64,000 bases of DNA, from contig NW_020170384.1 in assembly GCF_000524195.1 (NCBI RefSeq), forward strand, positions 1,798,517-1,862,516. Direction: 5' to 3'. Below the pieces are notes generated by a model. That model saw only the letters and a list, made by a program, of their open reading frames with translations, was not told the origin of the DNA and ran no database searches. The stretch comes from Echinococcus granulosus (taxonomy: Eukaryota > Platyhelminthes > Cestoda > Cyclophyllidea > Taeniidae). Within the stretch, counting starts at the first letter, position 1. Each line of letters begins with the position of its first letter. Positions 15,201 through 26,100 of the stretch are shown piece after piece. The position numbers and the translations under genes were made by a program.

Positions 15201-18200
15201 TAGAGTGTGAGTGTTAAGGAGGTTTCCAAACTGACTTGAATCACTCCTCTACTTTCAATTGCGGGAGCTTGCGTGCGGCTAGCGATTGCACGCCTTGTGT
15301 GCAGAACTGTGTGCCCCACAAAACCTGAGAATGAGTTATTGTAATGGGAATAGAGGGTGGAAGAGATGAGGTAATCACGACGTCAATGTCGCCCTCATTT
15401 AATATGCACTTGGTGGAGGTCAGTATTCCTATATCTCTTGGTGTGAATGTGTGAACCACATTTTCGTAACTTAAAAGATGTTGGTGCGTCAGAGACTGCT
15501 GCGCTCTCAGACACACAAGTCATCCGCCGTTGGTGGACTCTGAGGAAACCGCCATTTGAGCGTTTGAATTTAATCTTTAGAAAAAACGGAGATCCTGAGA
15601 TATTTTGTCAGGTTCAAACAAAAGAAGAGATGTGTATGTGAAAAAATAAATATCAGCTCCGACAATCAAGTTTCATATAGAAAGGCTAAAGTCCGTCTCC
15701 ACCTTGTCTAAGACTGGTCCTTCAATGTCGAATTAAAGGTATTAATGAATATGCAAATCAGTCGGTAAGGTCAAACTGATTTATTTAAAGAATCACACTA
15801 CAAAAGTTCTCAGGCTAGGTTCGTGCTTAAAGAGTGTGGAGTACTCATGTACTAGACACGCCAAATGGTGAAAGAAAATATGCGAAAATTGTGTGATGGC
15901 GATAGCAGAAGCCCTCTCCATGTATTGGAAGCAGAGACAATTAACTGCATCTGATACCAGTGTTTTCATGCTTCTAAATTGATGCGTTTTTCAGGATGTC
16001 TTACTAGTCAAGCTCTGCTGTCACCCCGAAAATAAAAAAAAATCAGCTTGTGAATGATCACGGCCCTTCAAATGATAGTCACCCAAGTAGCTTTTTTTTT
16101 CTTAAGTGGAGCTAGTAGGCCCAATTTGAACCACCAATGCCGGAGAAAATATCCACATTGCCCTAGTTTCTCTTGCACAGACGTTACAAGATTTTGAAAT
16201 CCCAGAGAGCAAAGCAAAGGTATCGGAGTACAGCCCAGCGTGTGCTGCGAGTCTTTTATGCAGTTCACTCCAAAATCTTGTGGTATAGGTGTACAAATTC
16301 GTGAAATGGGATTCAGGATAGGCTTATGGACTAGCAAACACGAAAATTGATGATCCGTTGGCATAAAAAGGTGACTGGTTAATTGTCAAATTTTACAGTT
16401 AATTTCACTGTATTAATGAACTATGACCAATACCCAAAAATTAATGTAGTTCTACCCAGACTTATTGACCTTACAGCACCCTCAAGGAGGACTCTAGCGT
16501 CACACATCGCTCTGATGCAGTGTGTTAGACGTACCTTGAGGGTCAAGCATTTGCGGGACTTCGAAGCATTGCTCGGCTGTCTTGAATGCGATGGTGAGAT
16601 TCTCCATGGGCTTATCAAGTCGCATCTTTGACATGTCGATCGCTTCAGGATCGTGACTGTGGAGAAGGGCTCCGAAGGCCAGTCCATCACGCCAGGAGGT
16701 TGTAAAATCTTTCACATCCACATTTGCATGGCCCCGAGTTTTGTTCTGACACCACAGCAATAGTGCTTCCTTTGCCGAACGCTGAGAGCCGTTTAGTTGT
16801 GGTTCCTTGAAGAGGTGTAAGGGTAGGGTATGTGTGTGTTTGTGTGTACCGTTGTCTGTGTTTCACTTCACCAGTCCGACCGCGGTGTCACAGCCAGAAG
16901 ATGAGTTCGCGTGACCCAAAAAACTGACATTTTTTGAGGGATGCATGTGTGTTCTTACTTTTCGCTCCATGAGTGGATATGTGAAAAATTTTCCGAAATT
17001 CAAATGCATTAGGAGACAGTTGAGTCATGATTTGAAAGGCACGAAATTTTATCCAAATACAATCAGGCAGTTCTGTTTAATTACTACAATTCTAAGCGTA
17101 ATAATTGTTTGGCACTGTTAATACAGCCAACGGAAATTATAACCACACTTTGCAAAGCAGAAACAGGCCTGTCCAAGCATATGATAAAAAATCACATATA
17201 AGCGAAACTATTTGTTGTACCTTATTAAAGTATAAAATCACTATAGTCCTGTAGAAACAAGCAACGCCATATGAAAAGTGATTAAAACGCAATATTAGTT
17301 CTAATCATTTAAATCAAGGAGTAAACTTGCAATTTGAAGCATGGCTTCTTCAATTTGGAAGCGCAAAATAATCGTCCATATTAAACCGAGAATGAGGGTA
17401 GGGTTGCCATCTACGATATCCTCCGCACCTATGTTTTCCAGATGCACCTGAAAAAGCATATTTGTATATAATTTCCTAGAATTTCAAAAGAAAAAGAATT
17501 GTTTGTAAATGCTATTAGAAAATGGAAATTAAGGGAATTGTTTTGCAAGTCAGGGCTAAAGAGTACAAGCCAGCATTGCATTAATAAGTATGAGTAGTTC
17601 TATATTGCAGAAATAAAAAATTACCTTTGTTTTAATAAACTCCAGGGCCCTACCAACATTTTCAATCTTCTGTACACGCAGAACACCCATGTTGGGTCTA
17701 CCTAATTTAGCGTTAGAAATGACCTCGAGCAGTTTCATGAGGCGCTTTCCATCACTTAAATCAGTGTAGAGATTCGTCACTTCCATATTGCACTAAAATA
17801 TGTCATGAAGTTCATAAATATATCGCGTACGGGCTTAAGATAAAAGTTGATCCACGTAGTGAAGGCCTTTTTTTGGACTCGAGCAGCACCAGCATGAAGG
17901 CGGTTGATAGTATTTTGTTCATATTGCACGGATTCAATACCATGCCTTAAAATATGAATAAAGTTTAAAATCACCTTAAAAAGATCTGTCAGGTCTATAA
18001 AGCTCAACCAGTCATTTAAATTACTATTAGGTAAATTAAATTTAAGCAATTTAAACCTTAAAAAACAGAGTTATAAGCACTATTTAGCCAAAAATGGCTC
18101 TATAGTGCGTTTTAATCACAATATCTTTCAGCAAGTCATTTTAGAACGTGCAAAAAATAGTTGCATTAAGCAGCGCAAAATCAGGCCAAACAATTTTTAC

Positions 18201-18598
18201 TTTAAGCAGGCATGTTAAGGCAGATTCGGTAGAAACTTTACTTAGCAGAACTAGAAGACCAAGTGGTCCTCATGAGAGGCAAATCACGCACAAAACAAGA
18301 ATAAAAACGCCGCGGTAACTGGTTTCATGAACTTTTTGTTAGAGCACACAATCACAGAATTGTTAAAAGTGATAATCAGTAACTGATGTTATTTTGTCCG
18401 ATTCGACATAGACGGAGTTATAACTTGATACAATAATTCAAACCACAGGCGCCAAAAATGCGACGTAACCAGGTAAAAATATGCCAAAACTTCCTAAATT
18501 TACACTTTTTTTTGTTGAAATGATAGTAAAGTTATGGACTATATCAAATATCTAAACACCATTCACCCGATGCTGTCCAGGTAAGCTGATGTCGCCAT
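292..18598 (-). CDS. Beta-heavy-type spectrin (CH-CH, spectrin repeats, SH3), 3' end outside window
   Basis: Actin-binding beta spectrin of the membrane skeleton; by family it pairs with alpha spectrin, and the heavy form usually sits apically. Exons, 5' to 3': 18598-18567, 17945-17831, 17792-17625, 17447-17331, 16805-16535, 14981-14869, 13795-13602, 12854-12669, 11035-10639, 10189-9988, 9849-9593, 8992-8609, 8393-8277, 8200-8018, 7926-7719, 7646-7549, 7481-7395, 7319-7254, 7177-7059, 6706-6653, 6583-6524, 6261-6138, 5978-5914, 5816-5735, 5519-5275, 5000-4841, 4202-4125, 4045-3924, 3823-3535, 3458-3138, 2541-2423, 2350-2152, 2004-1687, 1445-1270, 1197-1068, 902-523, 445-292. They sum to 6390 nt, exactly 2130 codons, with all phases matching. 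CH1 is about residues 33-142, CH2 about 150-235, SH3 about 897-957, and the rest is diverged spectrin repeats. The CH motif [11 protein letters not shown] and an SH3 near residue 900 fit the beta-heavy class better than spectraplakins, whose CH1 differs. The first exon (MATSAYL) is the weakest call. Two introns have GC donors. Confidence 0.9.
5342..5389 (-). other. Possible 48-bp optional intron inside a spectrin exon
   Basis: Exon 5275-5519 is open throughout, but contains a good donor (GTGAGA at 5389) and a polypyrimidine tract ending CCACCAG at 5342. The excised piece would be 48 bp, a multiple of three without a stop, so both spliced and retained forms keep the reading frame and differ by 16 residues. 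Which form is used cannot be told from DNA. Confidence 0.45.
6795..6828. repeat. Perfect inverted repeat, 15-bp arms with 4-nt loop
   Basis: TTTTATCGAGCATAC at 6795-6809, loop CCCA, and its exact reverse complement at 6814-6828. It lies in a spectrin intron (between exons 7059 and 6706). The transcript could form a short stable stem. No transposon ends or target duplications were recognised around it. Confidence 0.9.
7719..8200 (-). other. SH3 domain embedded in the spectrin repeats
   Basis: The SH3 fold is split over exons 8018-8200 ([10 protein letters not shown]...DLEEGE) and 7719-7926 ([17 protein letters not shown]...[11 protein letters not shown]). The RT-loop ALYDY-like start is degenerate (TGRYTAK), but the acidic EEGE, the double Trp and the GFVPANRL strand are intact, so the ligand groove is probably functional. 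Position near residue 900, after the CH pair and the first spectrin repeats, is where heavy beta spectrins carry an SH3. Alpha spectrin also has an SH3 but has no CH domains. Spectraplakins have one in a plakin domain, but the CH sequence argues against that. Confidence 0.88.
11036..12668 (-). other. Spectrin intron without recognisable content
   Basis: A 1.6-kb AT-rich intron between spectrin exons 12669-12854 and 10639-11035. Short open frames occur on both strands, but none resembles a known protein and none has matching splice sites. The same holds for the other large spectrin introns, 12855-13601, 13796-14868 and 14982-16534. Confidence 0.6.
16535..17945 (-). other. Tandem calponin-homology (actin-binding) domains of the spectrin
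   Basis: Four exons encode CH1 and CH2. CH1 begins [15 protein letters not shown] (17831-17945), continues through [17 protein letters not shown] (17625-17792) and ends with [19 protein letters not shown] (17331-17447). CH2 (16535-16805) carries [11 protein letters not shown] and [18 protein letters not shown] and ends MLDPQ. The next exon (14869-14981) begins the post-CH2 segment with [10 protein letters not shown], matching the PDEKS-TYV block that follows CH2 in beta spectrins. All hallmark positions of an F-actin-binding CH pair are present, so actin binding is inferred, not shown. Confidence 0.93.
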
Positions 18599-19260
18599 TT
18601 TCAAAAAGTGTACGAGCAACCTTGAAAAATATACCCTTAGTCTTCAAAATTAAAACCAAATTTGTATGCACATTTAAAAACAAACCCCATGCGTCTGCGA
18701 TTGGATTTAAACACTAATGTCAAATAAAAAGGTAGATAAAGGCTTATAATGTTTGCAAAGTCTTTAATTCTTAAATACCCGAAAAGTGGGATACGCCTTT
18801 AGTTAGAGTAGTGTTTTGGGTAAGCATTCCAGGTCCAATTATTACTTTTTTGTTTCCGTAATTTTATGATAAATTGGGCCTTTTAACAAAGACACCCTTC
18901 TTCCGGTAAAGCTGTTACCACGATGAGGCTGCATTCAACCACTACGATGCATTTCCGCCCTATAACGTGGGTTTCGGGCCATGCTAGTAGCCCTCCAGCC
19001 CTTCACAGTAATCAAATGCGCCATACTAAAGCCGCTAATGGCAACCCACTCCATTTTGGACGAATCCATACGACAGACTTCGGGAACGTGCGTCTAATGC
19101 TCCCCCCCTCTTCTCCCCCCCCCCCCCCATTTTCACGGCCCCCTATCGGCCATCTGCGCACGAACAACCTGTAATCCCGGCCACGCATTACTACCTTTAA
19201 ACCATGCAGCGCCGGGAGCACCATTTCCAATCATTCGTCAATCAGAAACCCGACCTCGGT
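18599..19260 (-). promoter_or_regulatory. GC-richer upstream region of the spectrin gene, with poly-C tract
   Basis: The roughly 350 bp at 18900-19250 are clearly more GC-rich than their surroundings and include a run of 14 C at 19115-19128. The region lies between the proposed spectrin start (18598) and the end of the NUDCD3 gene (19722), both on the minus strand, so it is the likely place for the spectrin promoter. No TATA box was identified. This is inference from position and composition. Confidence 0.35.
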
Positions 19261-19687
19261 AAAAATGAAGCTGGATTAGGTATTGCTATCTATTAAGAAG
19301 ACTGAGTGACGCAGACGCAAAACATGGGCCATGGATCCTGATTTAAGCACCCAGCCTCTCACCAAAAAATCTCAAATTTTTGTGATGTGAAGTCTACAAA
19401 AAATGATCTAGTGTTAGAATCGGCATTGATTCCATCTTCTCGTATAGGTACTCCACTTTCTTACCTGAGCTTCCCCAAGAAGTGTCACAATTTGAAAAAT
19501 GTAAATTATTTCAAGAAGGATGACTCAAAGCAGGAAAAAATGATGTCTTGTCGAAACAACAAAATCTCAGGCCGGCGGTGATTGATTATCCCTCTGATGC
19601 TGGCAGCGTATGCATCAACAGTAAGGATGTTGCTAAACCTAACAACATCTATAAGAATTAAACATACCATAGGGAGCTTGAGTAACA

Positions 19688-19693
19688 TTTATT
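19688..19693 (-). terminator. Poly(A) signal of NUDCD3
   Basis: AATAAA on the minus strand 29 bp after the NUDCD3 stop codon, implying a very short 3' untranslated region. The next gene on this strand (spectrin) starts about 1.1 kb further on. Confidence 0.6.
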
Positions 19694-19721
19694 TCACCGA
19701 CCACGGGGAAAAGAGATAAAT

Positions 19722-22450
19722 TTAAGGCTTCTTTGTTGGAAGTTGGCTCGAGGACTCCACCGAGATGCTGCTGGGGTCAAACGGCTGTCCTTTGAAGGGA
19801 GAACCGTCCTTGTTCCAGGCGTCTTTTAGTATATCTTGAATGCGCTGCAGAAATAGAAGGCAAAAACGCCCACCAAACGGGCTCATGTTTAACCTAGTTT
19901 GCATTATTTCTGGACTATAAGCAAGTACAAAAATGATAATTTAGAGAAGCAATAAAATCCCAAAAGTTTAGTTGAGAAACTTGAAAAAAGTAGAATGACA
20001 AAAAGTGTGGGACTTCAAGAGCAGTCGCAGCACATGATATCACATTAAGACTGAAAGACGGGAGAATGGACAGCATACGCGGTTCAAGCAAGAGTCGGGG
20101 AAAATAGAAGTGTTAACAAACTTCATATCATCTGAGCAAATATGCTTCAGAAAGTCGTTTAAACCTCACTTCTACTAAATTAATTTATTAGAGCAATCCG
20201 CTAGGTAGGAAGTGCCAAATGGATCCCACTAATAACACTGCTAAATGAACTGGGAACTCTCTGAATGGATTGCGGCCTTTACCATTCCACTTTTGTTCCC
20301 TAGCATGCGATTCACTAGAGATACCTCTTAAGGTGTAAAATGGGAATAGGCAGTAAAGTGGAGTTTTACATGCGTTGTCATAGCATCCTGTTTAGGTTTC
20401 TGGTGTCTCAGCTCCTCTATAGGCTAATAATAAAAGGACTTCTAGACTGCCATGCCTTACTAGTGCTACAGTGGTGAATATGATTGGGATATGTGTGCAA
20501 TTCCTGCATTACAAACTGACCTGTTCCTCAGTAGTGGGAAGGCCGCGGCGCTTCTGCTCCTGATCGAAGATCAGTTGGGCGATTTTGCCCTGTGCCTCCT
20601 CGTCCAGCTCGTGGATAGGACGGGAACAATCGATCTCCTGCACGTTGATTTTCTCCTCTCCCACAAATGCCGCCTCCCACCAGTACTCATCCACCTTGTC
20701 CAACGACAATGTCAGCTAGGAGTGAACAAAAAAGAGTAAAAAAATGGCGAAATTACCAGTAGCTGCAGTTTCCTTACTCAGTTTTAGTATTGAAAAACCA
20801 TAACAAGAAATTAGTTAGGTAATAGACTACAAAGGAGGCTGATTATCGATACGTTATGGGAATTTTATCTTAAAAATGCAATTTCAAATAACGATGAATG
20901 AGTAACAGGTTCATAAAGTTAAATTGGTTAGATGGTGAAGTCACATAGGATAATGAGCAAGTACTACGATATGAAGTCAAGCAAGCACCAACTTTTTGAA
21001 AAGTGCAAGGTGAATTTAACCATGAATTCTCTTCTCGAGAGTTCAGACACTTGGCGGTAATGGGGAAATAGTACTGGCACCAGCTTTTACCGTACGCTCA
21101 TCAGAGAAAGGATAGGAGTGCAGGACAAGTGAGAGGAAATCTCGGCAAAATGCGTCCCAAGAAAAAAGGGTTCGCAGATGAATTGCATTACATCAGGTTT
21201 TCTCAATTAGAGTGGACTGGATGGAACCAGAGTAATAGCATTTATAGCAAATATTCAACTGAGCGATTAGAAGAATAAAAGCTATATGCATGCATCACTT
21301 AGTACCAAAAAAACCACTTAATTTTTTAAAAGTTGGAAATTTGTCGGTAGAACCAGACCAACAGCATCTTTTGGCTCTCGCTTTGTCAAATAGTGGTTCT
21401 TCAGCAATGCTTAAAAAAGTAGAAATAAGGGACACCTATTCTCTAAATAACAATTTAGCACAACTGAAAAGTTAATGGCATTTCTGAAGCAGATAGTACT
21501 CTTATATTAAGTGATAAAAATGAGAGCAGGTGAGTCAAAATTTCGAAACAACCCTGCTCAGGCAAACTAACTAAATGACTTTGATGTACTAAGCACAGAT
21601 ACTTTTTTGTATGAGAATAACCAACCAACCAAGTGTTCATCAACTTCAAAAGACCACTGCGCCGATTCGGTTTTGATTTCTTTGAAGAGGTCAAGATCGA
21701 GTATAGGTTCTGTGGAACCCTTCTCCGCAATTAAAATGTGCTTGCGATTGATTTTGACATTGAGCTGGCGAGCAGTTTTAATCCTTTCTGGTATCTTAAA
21801 AAAATGAGGAACTAAAGGATTGACTAAAGTACTTTCACATGGATATCTATTTCGAGAATTTTTTGACTCCATGAGTACAAATCACGTCGAGCACCATTAT
21901 AGCAGTCAGGGTCAGCTTCGTAAATTCTTTCGCCGTTTTCGTCTTTTTTGAAGTAAGAACCAGAACCAGATTTCTCCGTTTTAACTTCAGATTTTGAGGC
22001 CTTATCGTTTAGGTCGGCCTTAGAAGTCGGCCTAGAATCCGATGAAATTGTCTGCCGTTCTGTATTCTCCAAACTAGAAGTAGGTTCTTGAGTAATTTGC
22101 AATAAAAATGACAAAATGACCACCTTACCATTTGCAGCGGCTTCTTGAACCGATGATTCCTGCTTTGTTTGCTCCTCCTGGTATCTCCTAAAGATTGTAT
22201 CGTATTTGTCAAAAGCCTAAAAAATAAAGGAGTTATTGAAACTACCTTAAGCACCATTTTCAAAGCGTATCCGGGGGGAAAGCCTAAATTTTTCCCGGGC
22301 TTATGCTCATAAAAGAAATCAGTCCTAAAGTGTCAGTAGGATTTCGTCACACCTTCGCATTAGGAATCCAAACATGACCTCAAGATACTTTTCCAGACTG
22401 CCCTCATTTTGAAGAATTCCAATCAGAGCACTATCATACCGTGGATCCAT
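19722..22450 (-). CDS. NUDCD3: NudC domain-containing protein 3 (HSP90 co-chaperone family)
   Basis: NUDCD3 stabilises dynein intermediate chain and other beta-propeller clients with HSP90 in the cytoplasm. Exons: 22450-22353, 22324-22246, 22216-22129, 22086-21833, 21794-21630, 20715-20521, 19844-19722; 1002 nt, 333 aa, all phases consistent (human protein about 361 aa). The N-terminal module is conserved (RYDSALIGILQNEGS, FGFL, TDFF, GFPPGYAL). A charged linker (residues about 90-150) precedes the CS domain, which starts NGARRDLYSWSQ and runs to DEYWWEAAF. The C-terminal tail has LKDAWNKDGSPFKGQPFDP, the signature that separates NUDCD3 from NUDC. The start is the first Met of the conserved block and follows an AG acceptor-like site by 28 bp. 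It is head to head with NOVA. Confidence 0.95.
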
Positions 22451-23167
22451 CACTCGATGGCATTTACTACCGGTAACTACAGTGAAGTATTGGGCTAGTG
22501 GCCGTAGGACCTGACAGATGTAATGGAATATCACATGTGGGTATCTACTGTTTAGTTTCCGAATCAATGGAAAATAAACTAGTCGCATTCACTGTTGTTT
22601 TCTTAAAAAGGGTCCCATGCATTATGCTTACATATGTTAAAGACTTAAAAGTAAAGTCTACCAAAGAAGCCTGTCCATTAAGATAAAAGCACGTGACACA
22701 AAAAGAATTGTTGGGCTCCAAAACAAAGTAACAACAGTAGAAATATTATTTTTATTTGCGTTTATAACAAACCAGCCTAAAGTAACAAAAATTTTTCCTT
22801 TTTTGCATTTTACCTTTTTACGTGCTGCTTAATCCGCATTTAAGGTCTCTTTGGTAGCAGTTATGTAGACCTATGTAAATATAGAGCCACTATTAAGCAT
22901 TCCTTGTATATATGATCAAAGCACTCCAAATATAGGTTATTTATTATATTCGCAGTCTTCTTACATTTGGTACGTTTAAAAAAGTAAACAGCAAAGCTCT
23001 TGCGAATTTTACCTATCGTTCTAATTTTTAGCGGTGTGTATCCTGTGTGTCCTGATTTTTACACATTAAAGGAAATGTTACATTACCAATACTGACCTTT
23101 AGTTATAGCGCGACCAAACAAAAGCGGCAATTCGGATGCTCTTTTTCCTACTCTGTTTTGTTTACAG
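22451..23167. promoter_or_regulatory. Divergent intergenic region between NUDCD3 and NOVA
   Basis: About 0.7 kb separates the two head-to-head start codons, so both promoters must fit here unless long 5' untranslated exons exist. The stretch is AT-rich. No TATA box or known element could be assigned with confidence. A pyrimidine tract and AG (acceptor) end the region on the NOVA side. Confidence 0.45.
23140..23167 (+). promoter_or_regulatory. Splice acceptor just upstream of NOVA start (trans-splice or 5' UTR intron)
   Basis: A strong pyrimidine-rich tract ends TTTACAG at 23161-23167, six bases before the NOVA ATG at 23174. Such a site so close to the start is what a spliced-leader trans-splicing acceptor looks like in flatworms. 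An ordinary intron from an untranslated first exon is the alternative. Confidence 0.5.
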
Positions 23168-23173
23168 TTTGTC

Positions 23174-26100
23174 ATGACGGGGAGTAATTCCGGATCAGAT
23201 GATAGCAATGAGTCACGAAAACGCCATTCTGACGATCACTTTGAATCAGGGTGTAGCTCAAAACGACCAAACTGCGGAGGTGCTGTGATAATTTTTTCTG
23301 TGAATTCACGAATGGCTGTAATCTTATAGTCTCAATTAGCCCTGTAGCGTTAGCTTTTTAGTTGGAATTGTTTTGGTTTTATGATGTTGTAAATAATAGC
23401 ATTTTTGTGGCCCGTGTAGCTTAGTTTTGTTCTAGCCTTGCTTTGATCTATTTGTAATTATGAGTTAAACAGGATAATGTATGACGTTTGCGCTCTCTTT
23501 GTGCGCATTTATTTTTTTTACCTATATAAGGTTGTTTTAAGTGTATGGTTAAGTATACAATTCACTTGTTTTAGGTGTTGTTTATTTTACATATGGTGGT
23601 GTATACACATTTTTCACTTATCGTCAGTATTTGTATTTTTTGTATTTTTTTGTTTAAAGACTTGATTTTTGCGTTTATTATTGCTTTCTTTACTTTAGCA
23701 TCAGCAGTTCACCTAAAGGTGCTGATTCCCTCGATTGCTGCCGGTGCTGTCATAGGAAAAGACGGGGAAGCAATTGAGCGAATACAAAAAGAAAGTGGAG
23801 CCAAGGTGAAAATATCTAAACGGAATGATTTCTACCCAGGTAAAGATTTTTCGTATATTTTTCGATTTCCATCGACAGTGTTTTTCAGTTTGACTTTTCC
23901 AAATACTTGCATCTTGATCTAGTAGTGTGTCCAGTGTTTCCTTTAAGACTTCTTTTATTTCGAGAATTGTATACCACGAAATCATAGTTCAGTTAAATTT
24001 AATTAAGACGTCTATTCTACGGCTGTTTTTTTTTTAAATTTATATTGCTTTATCTATAAAATTTAGTGTTCTATCCCAAATGACGTATATAAAGATACAC
24101 ACGTCAATCATTGCATTTAAAGGTAGTTAACCAAAGGAAGCGCAGCTAAACTGCGTTGCTCACATATATTTTATGTAGATTTTAGATGCTTTTTGGTCTA
24201 TTTTCCACTAAATGGCTTTCACAATAGACCCTCACTTCCGAGGAAATACATATACCACCAGCCCACCTGATTCACTCTACCGGGCATTCCTTATGTCAAA
24301 TTTATTCAGCATTCAGTTTTGTGAATCCCTGTTCTTCCAACCATGCGGCCGCAACTAACCCTGCTTCAGGACAGTTCCATTAGCGTTCATTTCTAGCTGC
24401 CCATCTCACCATTGACTAAGATATATATTCGCCTACATCGATAGCGAAATAAGCATGGTTTTGGTTTTGATCTATGGTGCAAAAGTCTGTTCACCTAATT
24501 ACTAGCAAAACCATTTCTTAATGCCAATCAAAGTTTGTCAAACAATTAAAGGACCATTTTGGTACAGTTTGGTCTCCGTGCCTATAATGGTCTCCTCTCT
24601 CATATTTAGATCTTCCTAAACTTTTATTGTTCCGCGCAGCTTAATGAAGTTCACACGAGGATATTAAATTATAATTAAATTCAATTCTGCACACTTTTAG
24701 GCTATTTTCTCTGATTTCTTTACCCCTACACTTGTTCTGCGCATCTTAACCGAAACAGCGTACCCCGCAACCCTTGCGTTTACAATGGACCCTTGACCGC
24801 TGCATCATTCCCTATTTTTAATATCCGAGTTTGTTTGCACGTTAATCTGTTTTGTCTTCTTGTGACTGTTTTTGTATGTCCGTTACCTTAAATTTTTCTC
24901 GACCTAAGTCATAGGACTCCCGTTGACACCTTTAAGTAGAGAGGGTGGTGGCACAGGGATCTTGATACACCAATTCTCTGAAACTGCGCATTCCTTTCTC
25001 GCATTTATGAATGCTGTCAATGCTTGATATCCTATTATTGTAAATACTTTAAATGCCCACTTTTCTGTAAAAAGTATTTTTAGCTCTTTATTTAGACCCA
25101 ATTTTCAATCGGATTCCAATACTGACTCAAGTAGTTTTGCTTTGCCCCATTCTTCGTTAGGAAATCTGCAGGCGCAGTTTTTTTCTTTTTTCGTAAAGGT
25201 ATCCCCTCTTATTCCTAATTCCCAATCATGGTTGACTTCCTACGAGTGTTGCTGAGCACGTGGATTTTGGTCTCCGTTTGGAGCTTATTCATTTTCCATT
25301 GAAATTATTTTCTCCGACTGTGTTTTCCCACACGTCCTTCGTGTCTAGTTTTGAAAGACTGGGTGGAGATTATTTAGACAATCCTGTTTTGCTGTATTTG
25401 GTAATATCCTGATAGTACGTTCCCGTTAAGACCCAGAAGAGCTGCTTCAGTTCCCAATCAGGCTGTAATGCTAGTCACTTATCCCACTTCAATATTTCAA
25501 GTGGTTACGTTAAGTCCTTCTTTCTTATGATGTTTCGTTGGGAAAAGCATCTCAATTTATCCTGTTCACCTTGGTTATCAAAAACTTTCTGATTAAATGC
25601 ATTGTTCCAGAAAATGAATTACAAGCTGTGCATTCACCGTATTTTCATTTTACCCATTCTCAATTCAATTATTAATGATAACCTTCTAGCGGTTTTCTAC
25701 ATTCCGCTTCCGCTACCGATGCGTAAACAATAGCCTCTTCTTTCGTTTCTGCATTTGCATCTGAGGACGAAAAGGAGGGAAATTAGGCTGAGTGCCTCAT
25801 AATATTTGACCTCCATCTTTTCTCTCTCTTTATCGTCATTTCACACAACTGTTCTTATTGCCGAATTCAGTGCGCAGAGGCAAAAGTGGTGGGTTAATGG
25901 CAGGAAAAGGACACGTCTCTTTCTCTCTCGCCTTGCATTTCTCGTGTAAATGTCTTGCCTGTCAGAAAGACCAACTATCGGCTTAGCAAATCCATTTTAG
26001 GAATGCAAAATCGCCCGTTACGAGGAACAAGATCGCCCCAAACCTTGTGTAAGGACCCACTTTCCTACACCTAAGCAGTCAAGCCTGCTGGTGTGAAGGA

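Noticed and set aside
14482..15641. Several 60-90-codon open frames on both strands
   Set aside because: They flank or overlap the true spectrin exon (14869-14981) in intron sequence and show no domain or codon pattern.
16068..16364. 98-codon open frame on the minus strand
   Set aside because: Lies in the spectrin intron between CH2 and the PDERS exon; low-complexity ends and no homology.
18923..19230. Overlapping open frames on both strands in the GC-rich patch
   Set aside because: Caused by GC-richness and the poly-C run; glycine/proline-rich shadows without known motifs.
23400..23460. tRNA-like GGCCCGTGTAGCTTAGT segment
   Set aside because: No B box and no cloverleaf pairing could be found.
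23575..23922. 115-codon open frame starting upstream of KH1
   Set aside because: The first part is T-rich intron; only 23708-23839 is coding, as NOVA exon 2.
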